Part shown: positions 27,238 through 33,928 of the stretch, one piece after another
Layout of the letters: each line of letters starts with the position of its first letter
How positions within the stretch are numbered: position 1 is the stretch's first letter
DNA from: a virus
Reading direction: 5' to 3' (one strand)
IMG/VR virus record: IMGVR_UViG_3300042890_005066
Coordinates: 1-64,000 of that record
Length of the DNA stretch: 64,000 nucleotides
Position numbers and translations under genes: made by a program
Notes under the pieces: model-generated
What the model was told of the DNA's origin: nothing
Database searches by the model: none
Seen by the model: only the letters and a program-made list of their open reading frames with translations

Positions 27238-27411
27238 TCACTCGGTGTCATCATCATCCTCTTCATTCTCATCATCAGGTTGGCAGTAACAGCAATAGTC
27301 ACACTCGCCGCAGATCTCGCACTGGACCATGCTTGTGTTTGCTCTTCGTACCCAAATGCTCCACCACGCATCTTCGCACACAGGACAGATCAAAAACATA
27401 CGCCGTATCAT
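27238..27411 (-). CDS. Cys-rich zinc-ribbon-like microprotein
   Basis: 57 residues (ATG at 27411, TGA at 27240-27238). It has CPVC near residue 9, then CEICGECDYCCYC, i.e. nine cysteines mostly in CxxC pairs, and an acidic tail rich in Asp and Glu. An AGGAGACC ribosome site lies just before the ATG, right after the stop of the upstream gene. Probably binds zinc; role unknown. Confidence 0.55.
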   Translation of the reverse strand: MIRRMFLICPVCEDAWWSIWVRRANTSMVQCEICGECDYCCYCQPDDENEEDDDDTE

Positions 27412-27420
27412 GTGGTCTCC

Positions 27421-27690
27421 TCATAGCCCAATACCATTGTCGAACCATCTCACCTCCCCCTTATAAACCACAGCGTGCCATTCGAAAGGATAAATAAAGC
27501 CGGTAGGGATGTACTCCTCAGCATCTTCCTTTGTTGGAAAGAGGATCATTGCACCAAATCTTTTTACCAGTCTTTTTTCTTTGATGTGCTCAATCGCCCA
27601 AACGACTGGCCTGTTCACCAGTTCGGCTTCAAGCTCGGCAATCTTGGCCTCAAGCTCGGCTTGTTTATCTGTCACTCTGAACATCTCCAA
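27421..27690 (-). CDS. Small hypothetical protein with N-terminal coiled coil
   Basis: 89 residues. DKQAELEAKIAELEAELVN is a clear heptad coiled coil, followed by a mixed domain (GAMILFPTKEDAEEYIPTGF) resembling small phage proteins of unknown function. Overlaps the ATPase gene end by 26 bases. Confidence 0.55.
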   Translation of the reverse strand: MEMFRVTDKQAELEAKIAELEAELVNRPVVWAIEHIKEKRLVKRFGAMILFPTKEDAEEYIPTGFIYPFEWHAVVYKGEVRWFDNGIGL

Positions 27691-28267
27691 TCTTCTGGGT
27701 GCTTATAAAATCACCAGACTTCATCCACTTGCCGTGCTCTAAAGACAATACATCATCAGCAGCCTGAATAATAACAAGAGAATGAGTCGCTATTATTATC
27801 TGACACTTGCGTTCACTAGCCCTTGTGACCTCATCCCAGACTTTAAACTGATTTCTTAACGATAAACCGGCCTCAGGCTCATCCAACAAGATCACACTAT
27901 CCTTCACCTTTTTGAGACAGTCAACCGTATACATTTTTAAAACCTCACCATGAGACTTAAATCTAGACATGATTGACCCGACATAGCCAATACCAATATC
28001 CTCACCGTTAGCCTTAGAGTAAAGCGTCGGATCAGTGGTCCTGGGATTCATATTCTCCGAATCAAAATAAAATGAATTCACTCCCTTTAAACCAAGAGGA
28101 GTTAGCTGAAGATCTAAAAATTTACCCTGGGCTTGTAACCCCTTCAATAATGTTGATTTACCACAGCCCTGGTCACCGACTATGACCGTTATATCTCTAA
28201 ATCTGAATTTTTGACCCTTTTTGAAGCATCTGTGCTGGCTAGCGATTTTCGCCTGTTCAATGTACAC
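27665..28267 (-). CDS. ABC-type ATPase (AAA_21-like)
   Basis: 200 residues from a GTG at 28267, preferred because GAGGAG lies 6 bases before it; the frame extends to a TTG at 28321 without a ribosome site, so a longer product is possible. Walker A is GDQGCGKST, the signature-like and Walker B region is VILLDEPEAGLS, and the H-loop is IIIATHS. This layout matches single-domain ABC ATPases that act in DNA repair or defence, not transport; no membrane partner is nearby. Role not assigned. Confidence 0.7.
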   Translation of the reverse strand: MYIEQAKIASQHRCFKKGQKFRFRDITVIVGDQGCGKSTLLKGLQAQGKFLDLQLTPLGLKGVNSFYFDSENMNPRTTDPTLYSKANGEDIGIGYVGSIMSRFKSHGEVLKMYTVDCLKKVKDSVILLDEPEAGLSLRNQFKVWDEVTRASERKCQIIIATHSLVIIQAADDVLSLEHGKWMKSGDFISTQKIGDVQSDR

Positions 28268-28338
28268 TAGTGACTCCTCTTCTTGATTGTGTGACTCTAA
28301 CCAGTCATTAATGGCAAGCAATCAAGTCGGCGTCAATA

Positions 28339-28440
28339 TCAGACCTTCTCTAATCTGAAACCATAGACCACAATAGTTTCATTATCTTTTTGATAGTCTG
28401 AACATTGGAGTTCTACATTTCTATCCTTGTTGTCATTCAT
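28339..28440 (-). CDS. Microprotein (33 residues)
   Basis: ATG at 28440 overlaps the end of the upstream gene by 8 bases and has AGGGGAC just upstream; stops with TGA at 28341-28339. Charged N-terminus (MNDNKDRNVELQ) and a short hydrophobic beta-like stretch (ETIVVYGFRLEKV). Tight coupling supports it; nothing else is known. Confidence 0.4.
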   Translation of the reverse strand: MNDNKDRNVELQCSDYQKDNETIVVYGFRLEKV

Positions 28441-28669
28441 TTCTGTCCCCTATCGCATTGGGTGATACCCTGTTAACAATCTTATGAAAGTGTCTCCGAG
28501 CTTTCCAATGTTGTCCAAAAAAGCATGGGTCATCCCCAGTCATGATATTTGGCCTTGTGCGGAGAGTATAGGGCAAGCCCAAGGGATCTTCGTCTTTTTC
28601 CTTGACCAACTCTATTGTGATACCATTCACTGTAACAGAGTTGATCATTATCAGATCATCTTCAAGCAT
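28433..28669 (-). CDS. Small hypothetical protein
   Basis: 78 residues with a strong GGGAGGAATTTC-ATG ribosome context. Beta-rich N-terminus (MINSVTVNGITIELVKEKDE) and CFFGQHWKARRHFHKIV at the end. Not recognised. Confidence 0.55.
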   Translation of the reverse strand: MLEDDLIMINSVTVNGITIELVKEKDEDPLGLPYTLRTRPNIMTGDDPCFFGQHWKARRHFHKIVNRVSPNAIGDRNE

Positions 28670-28694
28670 GAAATTCCTCCCTTATATCAGGGTG

Positions 28695-28874
28695 CTAATA
28701 TAGCTCATCTGGCACAGCGTCGATGTATACGACGTTCTCAAGGGTATCATACCATACGGAGAGAGCCGGTTCTTCATGGATTCGACCATCCGTGGTCTCA
28801 AATTCGTACCGTAAAGAAACCGTGGCGCTTTGTTCTAATTGTAAGAGCTTTTCGATTAGCTCAGCGATAGTCAT
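28695..28874 (-). CDS. Small hypothetical protein
   Basis: 59 residues from the ATG at 28874 (MTIAELIEKLLQLEQ), chosen because AAGGAGAAGAC precedes it at good spacing; an upstream in-frame ATG at 28943 with GGAGG farther away would add 23 residues. Pattern of a small phage protein (AELIEKLLQL, then DAVPDELY). Unknown function. Confidence 0.5.
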   Translation of the reverse strand: MTIAELIEKLLQLEQSATVSLRYEFETTDGRIHEEPALSVWYDTLENVVYIDAVPDELY

Positions 28875-28958
28875 TGTCTTCTCCTTACTGCCTCTTTTAG
28901 GTTTTAGGGTGCCTACACGCCCCCAACACATCATACAATACAATTCCTCCGCTCTAGA

Positions 28959-29219
28959 TTACCAGTTGTTTTTAGAATCCTGAAGCACTATCAACTGCCG
29001 CACCAACGCAGGATTAGCCTTGCCGTCAAGAGCCATCATAATCTGAACTAACAAAAAATTCTTTACAGAGTCAGGATTTTTCTTGCCAGTCTTGAATTCT
29101 TCCATCACCTTGGAATTCAACTCTAAAACACCTCTAATCGCTTTTAATATCTGAATTTCATCATTAAGCCTTCCAGTTTGATTAGGACCGCTCAGATCGA
29201 TATCCTTGATATCGCTCAT
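28959..29219 (-). CDS. Small hypothetical helical protein
   Basis: 86 residues. ATG overlaps the previous stop by 4 bases. Helical (NDEIQILKAIRGVLELNSKV). No recognised family. Confidence 0.5.
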   Translation of the reverse strand: MSDIKDIDLSGPNQTGRLNDEIQILKAIRGVLELNSKVMEEFKTGKKNPDSVKNFLLVQIMMALDGKANPALVRQLIVLQDSKNNW

Positions 29220-29431
29220 CCCTGCTCCTCATTTAATTTAGACATAGGAATATAGGTTGTTTTGCATCCACCTTCCTCATCGAAAGCCTCGACCGCTATG
29301 GCAGGAACACAGTCCCCCATGTAGTCCTCGCACGGCGCAAGATCGCCCAGCCCGCAACCACATTCACCATTGCACAGTCCCTCAGCACCTATCTGCCGGA
29401 GCTGGATCACTATCATATCAAGAACTCTCAT
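29216..29431 (-). CDS. Small Cys-containing hypothetical protein
   Basis: 71 residues with CNGECGCGLGDLAPCEDY, five closely spaced cysteines possibly binding a metal, and an acidic C-terminus. Coupled to neighbours. No family recognised. Confidence 0.5.
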   Translation of the reverse strand: MRVLDMIVIQLRQIGAEGLCNGECGCGLGDLAPCEDYMGDCVPAIAVEAFDEEGGCKTTYIPMSKLNEEQG

Positions 29432-29434
29432 TGT

Positions 29435-29656
29435 TTAGCCCCTATCCCCATAGTTCTCAGCATCAAAGTAAGCCGACATTTCCATAATCTCTGCTTCTTC
29501 TTGGCACGCTAACATCAACTCAAGGCTGCATGGGACTGGTTTCACAGTATGATACATCCACACGATATAATGCGGATCAATAATCGACACATCACAAGGC
29601 ATCATGCCTCTATACTTGCCAAAAGTAAGGTAGACCTCATCAATATCCTTAGCCAT
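29435..29656 (-). CDS. Small protein of the 'GKYRG...DP.Y..W' type (DUF3820-like)
   Basis: 73 residues. YLTFGKYRGMMPCDVSIIDPHYIVWM matches the short domain pattern also hinted at in 20706-20939. AGGAGTGATAG ribosome site. The domain also occurs at the end of exonuclease-X-like proteins; its role alone is unknown. Confidence 0.55.
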   Translation of the reverse strand: MAKDIDEVYLTFGKYRGMMPCDVSIIDPHYIVWMYHTVKPVPCSLELMLACQEEAEIMEMSAYFDAENYGDRG

Positions 29657-29744
29657 CTATCACTCCTATTCTATAACATATAAAATACAAAAGGACTACC
29701 GAAGCAATAATAATAAAAGTAAATATAGCGACATTCCAAGCCAT
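29649..29744 (-). CDS. Single-pass membrane microprotein (31 residues)
   Basis: ATG at 29744, TAA at 29651-29649, overlapping the next gene's start by 8 bases (ATGGCTAA). Residues about 3-24 are a near-perfect transmembrane segment (VAIFTFIIIASVVLLYF). The ribosome site is weak, so translation is not certain, but a random frame would rarely give this composition. Confidence 0.4.
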   Translation of the reverse strand: MAWNVAIFTFIIIASVVLLYFICYRIGVIDG

Positions 29745-29760
29745 TCCAAAGGACACTGTG

Positions 29761-30492
29761 ATGATAATCGCATACTATCCAATTCACTACGGCTCAGATT
29801 ACTTAGGTTACAGTATCAAAAGCATATATGACCGAGTTGACCAGATCCATATTTTATATGCACAGAACCCCTCACACGGGCATGGCACAAATCTCAAAAA
29901 CCCAGACACATTCGATAAATTACTAGAAGCGAGCTCGCAATTCGGAGACCCCCAGAATAAAATAGTATGGCATCACGGTGAATGGCCATACGAAGGTGCT
30001 CAACGAGACACTATTAATAAAATCGCTTCAAAAGTAAACGCCGACATGATACTGGCAGTCGATGCAGATGAAATATGGGACGAAAACGTTCTAGACCAGG
30101 CAATAACAACGGCATTTCAAAACAACAAAAAATTTAACCTAATCAGAATGTTAACGTTCTGGCGATGCTTCAATAAAGTAGTAACAGATGAAATGTGCCC
30201 AAACAGGATAATTCTACCAAAAGCAGAAGAAGGTACAAATTATCTTACCGGAAGGGTCCACCACTTCGGATACGCCAGAACAATCGAAAACATAGAATAC
30301 AAAATGTCGATCCACGGCCATAAAAACGAATGGCGAAAAGAATGGATAGACATATACAAAAATTGGCCCCACTCAAGAAACACAGACCTGCACCCAACAT
30401 GCGAAAACATGTGGACCGTAGAAGATTTTGATAAAACCACCCTGCCAGATTTCATGCACCAACACCCATACTACGATTTAGAAATAATCTAA
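29761..30492 (+). CDS. GT2-like glycosyltransferase
   Basis: 243 residues from the ATG at 29761 (a GTG three bases earlier is possible; AAAGGA lies 7 bases before the ATG). Early IIAYYPIHYGSDYLGYSI, then ADMILAVDADEIWDENV, where DADE is the metal-binding DxD of GT-A family 2-like enzymes. Ends with several His/Trp-rich segments. First gene of a plus-strand glycan cassette, divergent from the minus-strand small-gene operon. Acceptor unknown. Confidence 0.7.
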   Translation: MIIAYYPIHYGSDYLGYSIKSIYDRVDQIHILYAQNPSHGHGTNLKNPDTFDKLLEASSQFGDPQNKIVWHHGEWPYEGAQRDTINKIASKVNADMILAVDADEIWDENVLDQAITTAFQNNKKFNLIRMLTFWRCFNKVVTDEMCPNRIILPKAEEGTNYLTGRVHHFGYARTIENIEYKMSIHGHKNEWRKEWIDIYKNWPHSRNTDLHPTCENMWTVEDFDKTTLPDFMHQHPYYDLEII

Positions 30493-30501
30493 GAGGTAAA
30501 A

Positions 30502-31008
30502 ATGGGCGAGCTAAAAATGGGCAAAGGATCATACGGAAGTATAGTGAGACGAGGAGTCCACAATAGCATCACAGTTGGTAATTATTGCTCCATAGCAGAA
30601 GGATGCATCTGTGACGGTGGTTTCGGCCACAACACCAAATTTGTAACAACATATCCTTTAAACGTCAACATGAGAGACTGCAGTCAACTTACCGGACACC
30701 CTGTCTGGAAAGGAGACATCATAATAGGTAATGATGTATGGATCGGTGAACATTGTATGCTCATGAGCGGAATAACAATTGGAGATGGAGCAGTAATCGG
30801 CGCAAGATCGATAGTCACCAAAGATATACCACCATACACAATAGCAGCAGGCTCCCCAGCCAGAGTAATCAAAAAACGATTCACCGATGATCAAATAGAA
30901 AAATTGCTAAAAATAAAATGGTGGGACTGGGACGAACAAAAAATAGTCGACAATGCTCACCTGTTAATGAACACTAATATCGACAATTTCACATCTTTAC
31001 ACCTCTGA
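30502..31008 (+). CDS. Hexapeptide-repeat acyltransferase (CAT/WbbJ type)
   Basis: 168 residues. Left-handed beta-helix repeats: [13 protein letters not shown], then [41 protein letters not shown] and [13 protein letters not shown], the classical ending of acetyltransferases that modify sugars. GAGGTAAAAATG gives a good start. Ten bases after the glycosyltransferase gene. It probably O- or N-acetylates a sugar. Confidence 0.82.
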   Translation: MGELKMGKGSYGSIVRRGVHNSITVGNYCSIAEGCICDGGFGHNTKFVTTYPLNVNMRDCSQLTGHPVWKGDIIIGNDVWIGEHCMLMSGITIGDGAVIGARSIVTKDIPPYTIAAGSPARVIKKRFTDDQIEKLLKIKWWDWDEQKIVDNAHLLMNTNIDNFTSLHL

Positions 31009-31018
31009 AAGAAACCAA

Positions 31019-31579
31019 ATGCTAGATTCTGCTAGAAACCTGTCGACGACAACAAGAGAAACTGTAAGCCAAACAGACCTATCAAAAAACATAAACAAGA
31101 TAGAGGACACTTTTGCTCATTATTATACGGCTTCCCCGGGTGCTGAACATTATAGGCTACTAGCATATATCAGTTATTTCACTAACGGAACCAATATCCT
31201 AGACATCGGAACTTATCTAGGATATTCATCGATAGCATTAAGCCAAAACAATAACAATAAAATTATTTCATACGACGTTAACAAACAACACAACCAAGAA
31301 GATCACGATAATGTTACTTATCGGATAGGTGATGCTAGAGACTTTGAGGATTTTGAAAACACAAAAGTGATATTGTTAGATACATATCACGACGGTGTAT
31401 ATGAAGAAAAATTCATAGAGCATTTAAGATCGATAAAATGGCATGGGTTACTCATCATGGATGATATCCATGAATACCCGCAGTTGAAAGAATTATACGA
31501 CAAATTGCCAGAAGAAAAATACGACATAACAAATATTGGTCACTGGTCAGGGACTGGTATAGTACTATTTCAAAAATAA
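31019..31579 (+). CDS. Class I SAM-dependent methyltransferase
   Basis: 186 residues. ILDIGTYLGYSSIAL is the SAM-binding motif I, SYDVNKQH motif II-like acidic loop, VILLDTYHDGVYEEKF and GLLIMDDIHEYPQLK follow, as in small O-methyltransferases related to the type-24 family. Part of the plus-strand glycan cassette. Confidence 0.75.
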   Translation: MLDSARNLSTTTRETVSQTDLSKNINKIEDTFAHYYTASPGAEHYRLLAYISYFTNGTNILDIGTYLGYSSIALSQNNNNKIISYDVNKQHNQEDHDNVTYRIGDARDFEDFENTKVILLDTYHDGVYEEKFIEHLRSIKWHGLLIMDDIHEYPQLKELYDKLPEEKYDITNIGHWSGTGIVLFQK

Positions 31580-31616
31580 ACTAAAACTCCCTTAATCAAT
31601 TGGATATCGCGATATA

Positions 31617-32255
31617 ATGATTAATCTTGATAGGATCACGGCTGTTTGCTGGGATGGGCGGCCTTTGACACCGGAGCGCTCATCTAGATATCAAGCTATT
31701 TTTAAGCATATGTCAAACAAATTCAAATTTGCTGCGATTAACTTATATATAAATGGTAGTTTTAACTATGAAGGAGTAAAAGTTACCAACATTAATGAAT
31801 CTAGCATAAACGATTACAATATATGGTGCCAAACCAAATTAGCTGACTCTTTTAACACTGATTTTGTGTTAGTATTTCAAGACGATGGCTTCCCAATACA
31901 TCCTGATAATTGGAAAAACGAGTTTTACGAATATGACTACATAGGTGCGCCATGGCCCTTATATATAGGATGGCCAAAAGAAAATTTTCAGGTAGGTAAT
32001 GGCGGTTTTAGTTTAAGATCGAAGAAAATATGCACAAGAGTACAAAAATTCCCTGCTACAACTAGCAATGAAGATGCAGTTCTCTGCTCAAATTATAAAC
32101 CATTGCTGGAGAAAGAGGGCTTTAAATGGGCACCCATAGATGTGGCTAAAAGCTTTGCTATTGAATTCCCAATAGACGAAAAACATTCATTAGCCAGCGT
32201 ATTTGGATATCATGGAAATGTGCATAATCATGAAATATCTAAGATCATATTTTGA
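31617..32255 (+). CDS. DUF5672-like glycosyltransferase-type protein
   Basis: 212 residues. The pattern FVLVFQDDGFPIHPDNW, DYIGAPWPLY and VGNGGFSLRSKK is that of DUF5672-type proteins found in glycan clusters and thought to be glycosyltransferases. QDDG holds acidic residues that could bind metal. No clear ribosome site before the ATG at 31617. Confidence 0.7.
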   Translation: MINLDRITAVCWDGRPLTPERSSRYQAIFKHMSNKFKFAAINLYINGSFNYEGVKVTNINESSINDYNIWCQTKLADSFNTDFVLVFQDDGFPIHPDNWKNEFYEYDYIGAPWPLYIGWPKENFQVGNGGFSLRSKKICTRVQKFPATTSNEDAVLCSNYKPLLEKEGFKWAPIDVAKSFAIEFPIDEKHSLASVFGYHGNVHNHEISKIIF

Positions 32256-32330
32256 AGCAGTGTTTTGATTCTACTAGGCCGAAAAACGTTGTAGCAACGG
32301 ACGATTAAAAATAATATGAGGAGCTAAATA
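32256..32330. other. Intergenic region with small inverted repeat
   Basis: 75 bases between two glycan genes. The only structure is a 5-bp inverted repeat CGTTG-TAG-CAACG without a T-tract, and a good ribosome site GAGGAGC before the next gene. No gene seen. Confidence 0.3.
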
Positions 32331-32966
32331 ATGAGCATTATGATAGGCATACCTGTAATTTATAATGAGACTTGTGTAAGAATATGCTTAGAACACTTAA
32401 AAAATCAAAACATCGAATTATTCATAATAGATAATAACTCAGAAGAATCGATCAAAAAACTAATCGAACCATATAAAAAAATAGTAAACGCACAAAACGT
32501 ATACGTGAACCCAGCATGGAACCAAATACTAGAGGAATTCCTTAAAACAGGCCATGACCTATTAGTCATAATGAATAGCGACCTTTACCTTAATCACGAC
32601 GTTATAAAAAAACTAAGCGAACTAGACTTAGATAGAGATAAAACCATAGCATGTCTAAACCTAGTAGACCTCTTCTATGAATGCGAGAGGCAAATAACCT
32701 ATGTTAGTGGTGGCGTAGCAGGCGTCTTTATCCCCTTAACCAAAAAAATGGCAAGAGAAGTATACCCAATACCGCCAGAACTAAAAATCTGGTACGGTGA
32801 TAACTGGATATATGAAAAACTCAAAAAAATAGGCTACCAGCTAACAATCTTTAACGATTTGCAAGCCCAACACATCTGGAGCAGTAGCGTGGGCGTACTG
32901 CCAGAAGCACACCAAGTTATAGAACAGGACCAACTAGCATGGCCGACAGTACAGACACGCATCTGA
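32331..32966 (+). CDS. GT2 family glycosyltransferase
   Basis: 211 residues. IGIPVIYNETCVRICLEHL and ELFIIDNNSEESIKKL are the N-terminal nucleotide-sugar-binding motifs of family 2, and LLVIMNSDLYLNHDVI contains the NSD variant of the DxD metal site. Ends with an IWSSSVG segment. Overlaps the next gene by 28 bases. Confidence 0.8.
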   Translation: MSIMIGIPVIYNETCVRICLEHLKNQNIELFIIDNNSEESIKKLIEPYKKIVNAQNVYVNPAWNQILEEFLKTGHDLLVIMNSDLYLNHDVIKKLSELDLDRDKTIACLNLVDLFYECERQITYVSGGVAGVFIPLTKKMAREVYPIPPELKIWYGDNWIYEKLKKIGYQLTIFNDLQAQHIWSSSVGVLPEAHQVIEQDQLAWPTVQTRI

Positions 32967-33535
32967 CCCGCGACATCATAATCAACAGACTTATCCAACA
33001 AAAAGAATACAAATCATACCTAGAGATAGGAATCCAATACAAAGTCAATTGGAACCTTATTAAATGCCAAGACATGGTCGGCGTAGAACCGTCAGCAGAT
33101 GAAATGCATGACGACAGAATAATCAAAGTCACAAGCGATCAATACTTCGCAAACCACACCAAAACTTTTGACATTATATTCATAGACGGCGACCATAACG
33201 CACCAACCGTAAGCAGAGATCTCGAGAATTCATTCAAAGTTTTAAACGAAGGAGGAACAGTTGTTTTACATGACACCTATCCTCCAGAAGAAGAGTTCAC
33301 ACACCCGTACAGATGTGGGACAGTATACGAAGCTGTCTGGCAATTCAGACAAAACCCGGGCTTCGACATACTCACATACCAACATGATTTTGGAGTCTGC
33401 CTTATGAAGAGGGGACAGACTGACAAGACAATACATCCAAAGACAACATACTCGGACTACGTGAACAACGCTAGAGAAATTATCAACTTAAAAAACACAA
33501 ACGAAGAATTTTACAGAGCATTAAAAGAATGGTGA
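32939..33535 (+). CDS. SAM-dependent methyltransferase (Methyltransf_24-like)
   Basis: 198 residues. YLEIGIQYKVNWNLIK is motif I, VGVEPSA motif II, DIIFIDGDHNAPTVSRDL is the characteristic IDGDH motif and GGTVVLHDTYPPEEEF follows, as in type-24 methyltransferases of cell-surface sugar clusters. Last gene of the plus-strand cassette; 2 bases from the convergent gene. Confidence 0.8.
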   Translation: MADSTDTHLTRDIIINRLIQQKEYKSYLEIGIQYKVNWNLIKCQDMVGVEPSADEMHDDRIIKVTSDQYFANHTKTFDIIFIDGDHNAPTVSRDLENSFKVLNEGGTVVLHDTYPPEEEFTHPYRCGTVYEAVWQFRQNPGFDILTYQHDFGVCLMKRGQTDKTIHPKTTYSDYVNNAREIINLKNTNEEFYRALKEW

Positions 33536-33536
33536 T

Positions 33537-33887
33537 CTAACCAGACGTTGCAAAGTTTATCTCGTGGGTCACCGTTTCTGCCGCATCTTTGGGTATCCAT
33601 GTTGCTTCAGCCTTAGAGGGCGAAACAAACTCGATCGAGTGATAAAACCAAGGGGAATACCATTCGAACAATACCGTCTGATTCACAGACGCTGAGACTC
33701 TATGAGGAGCCGGTATCAGACCACTCTCAAATTGGGCGAAAAAGCGCGACGCCGAATCCACAAGCTCAACAGGTGGAGTAATTGAATCTTCCCCATCAAA
33801 ATTATTCTCATAATTCCGTATTCTAAGTAATTCAGAGTAAATAAATTCAGGCGGCGTCTTGGCCCCCACAACGATCTTGTCACTCAT
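33537..33887 (-). CDS. Hypothetical protein of the 'NFDGEDS...P' family
   Basis: 116 residues from the ATG at 33887 (GGAG 7 bases upstream; a nearer in-frame ATG is 12 bases up). ELLRIRNYENNFDGEDSITPP with later PHRVSASVNQTVLFEWYSP fits a widespread small family with a WDG-like motif of unknown function, often in mobile or accessory regions. Convergent with the methyltransferase and downstream of the LAGLIDADG-methyltransferase gene. Confidence 0.5.
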   Translation of the reverse strand: MSDKIVVGAKTPPEFIYSELLRIRNYENNFDGEDSITPPVELVDSASRFFAQFESGLIPAPHRVSASVNQTVLFEWYSPWFYHSIEFVSPSKAEATWIPKDAAETVTHEINFATSG

Positions 33888-33928
33888 CACACGCTCCATT
33901 CTTAAAATTCTTTAATTAAGATACATCA

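Noticed and set aside
27198-27371. Longer N-terminus for the coiled-coil protein at 26703-27197
   Set aside because: It would overlap the Cys-rich gene fully in another frame and includes a low-complexity Met-rich stretch without a ribosome site.
29679-29687. TATAAAATA as promoter for the plus-strand glycan cassette
   Set aside because: Not a consensus match and no -35 partner at good spacing; the region probably holds a promoter but I cannot place it.
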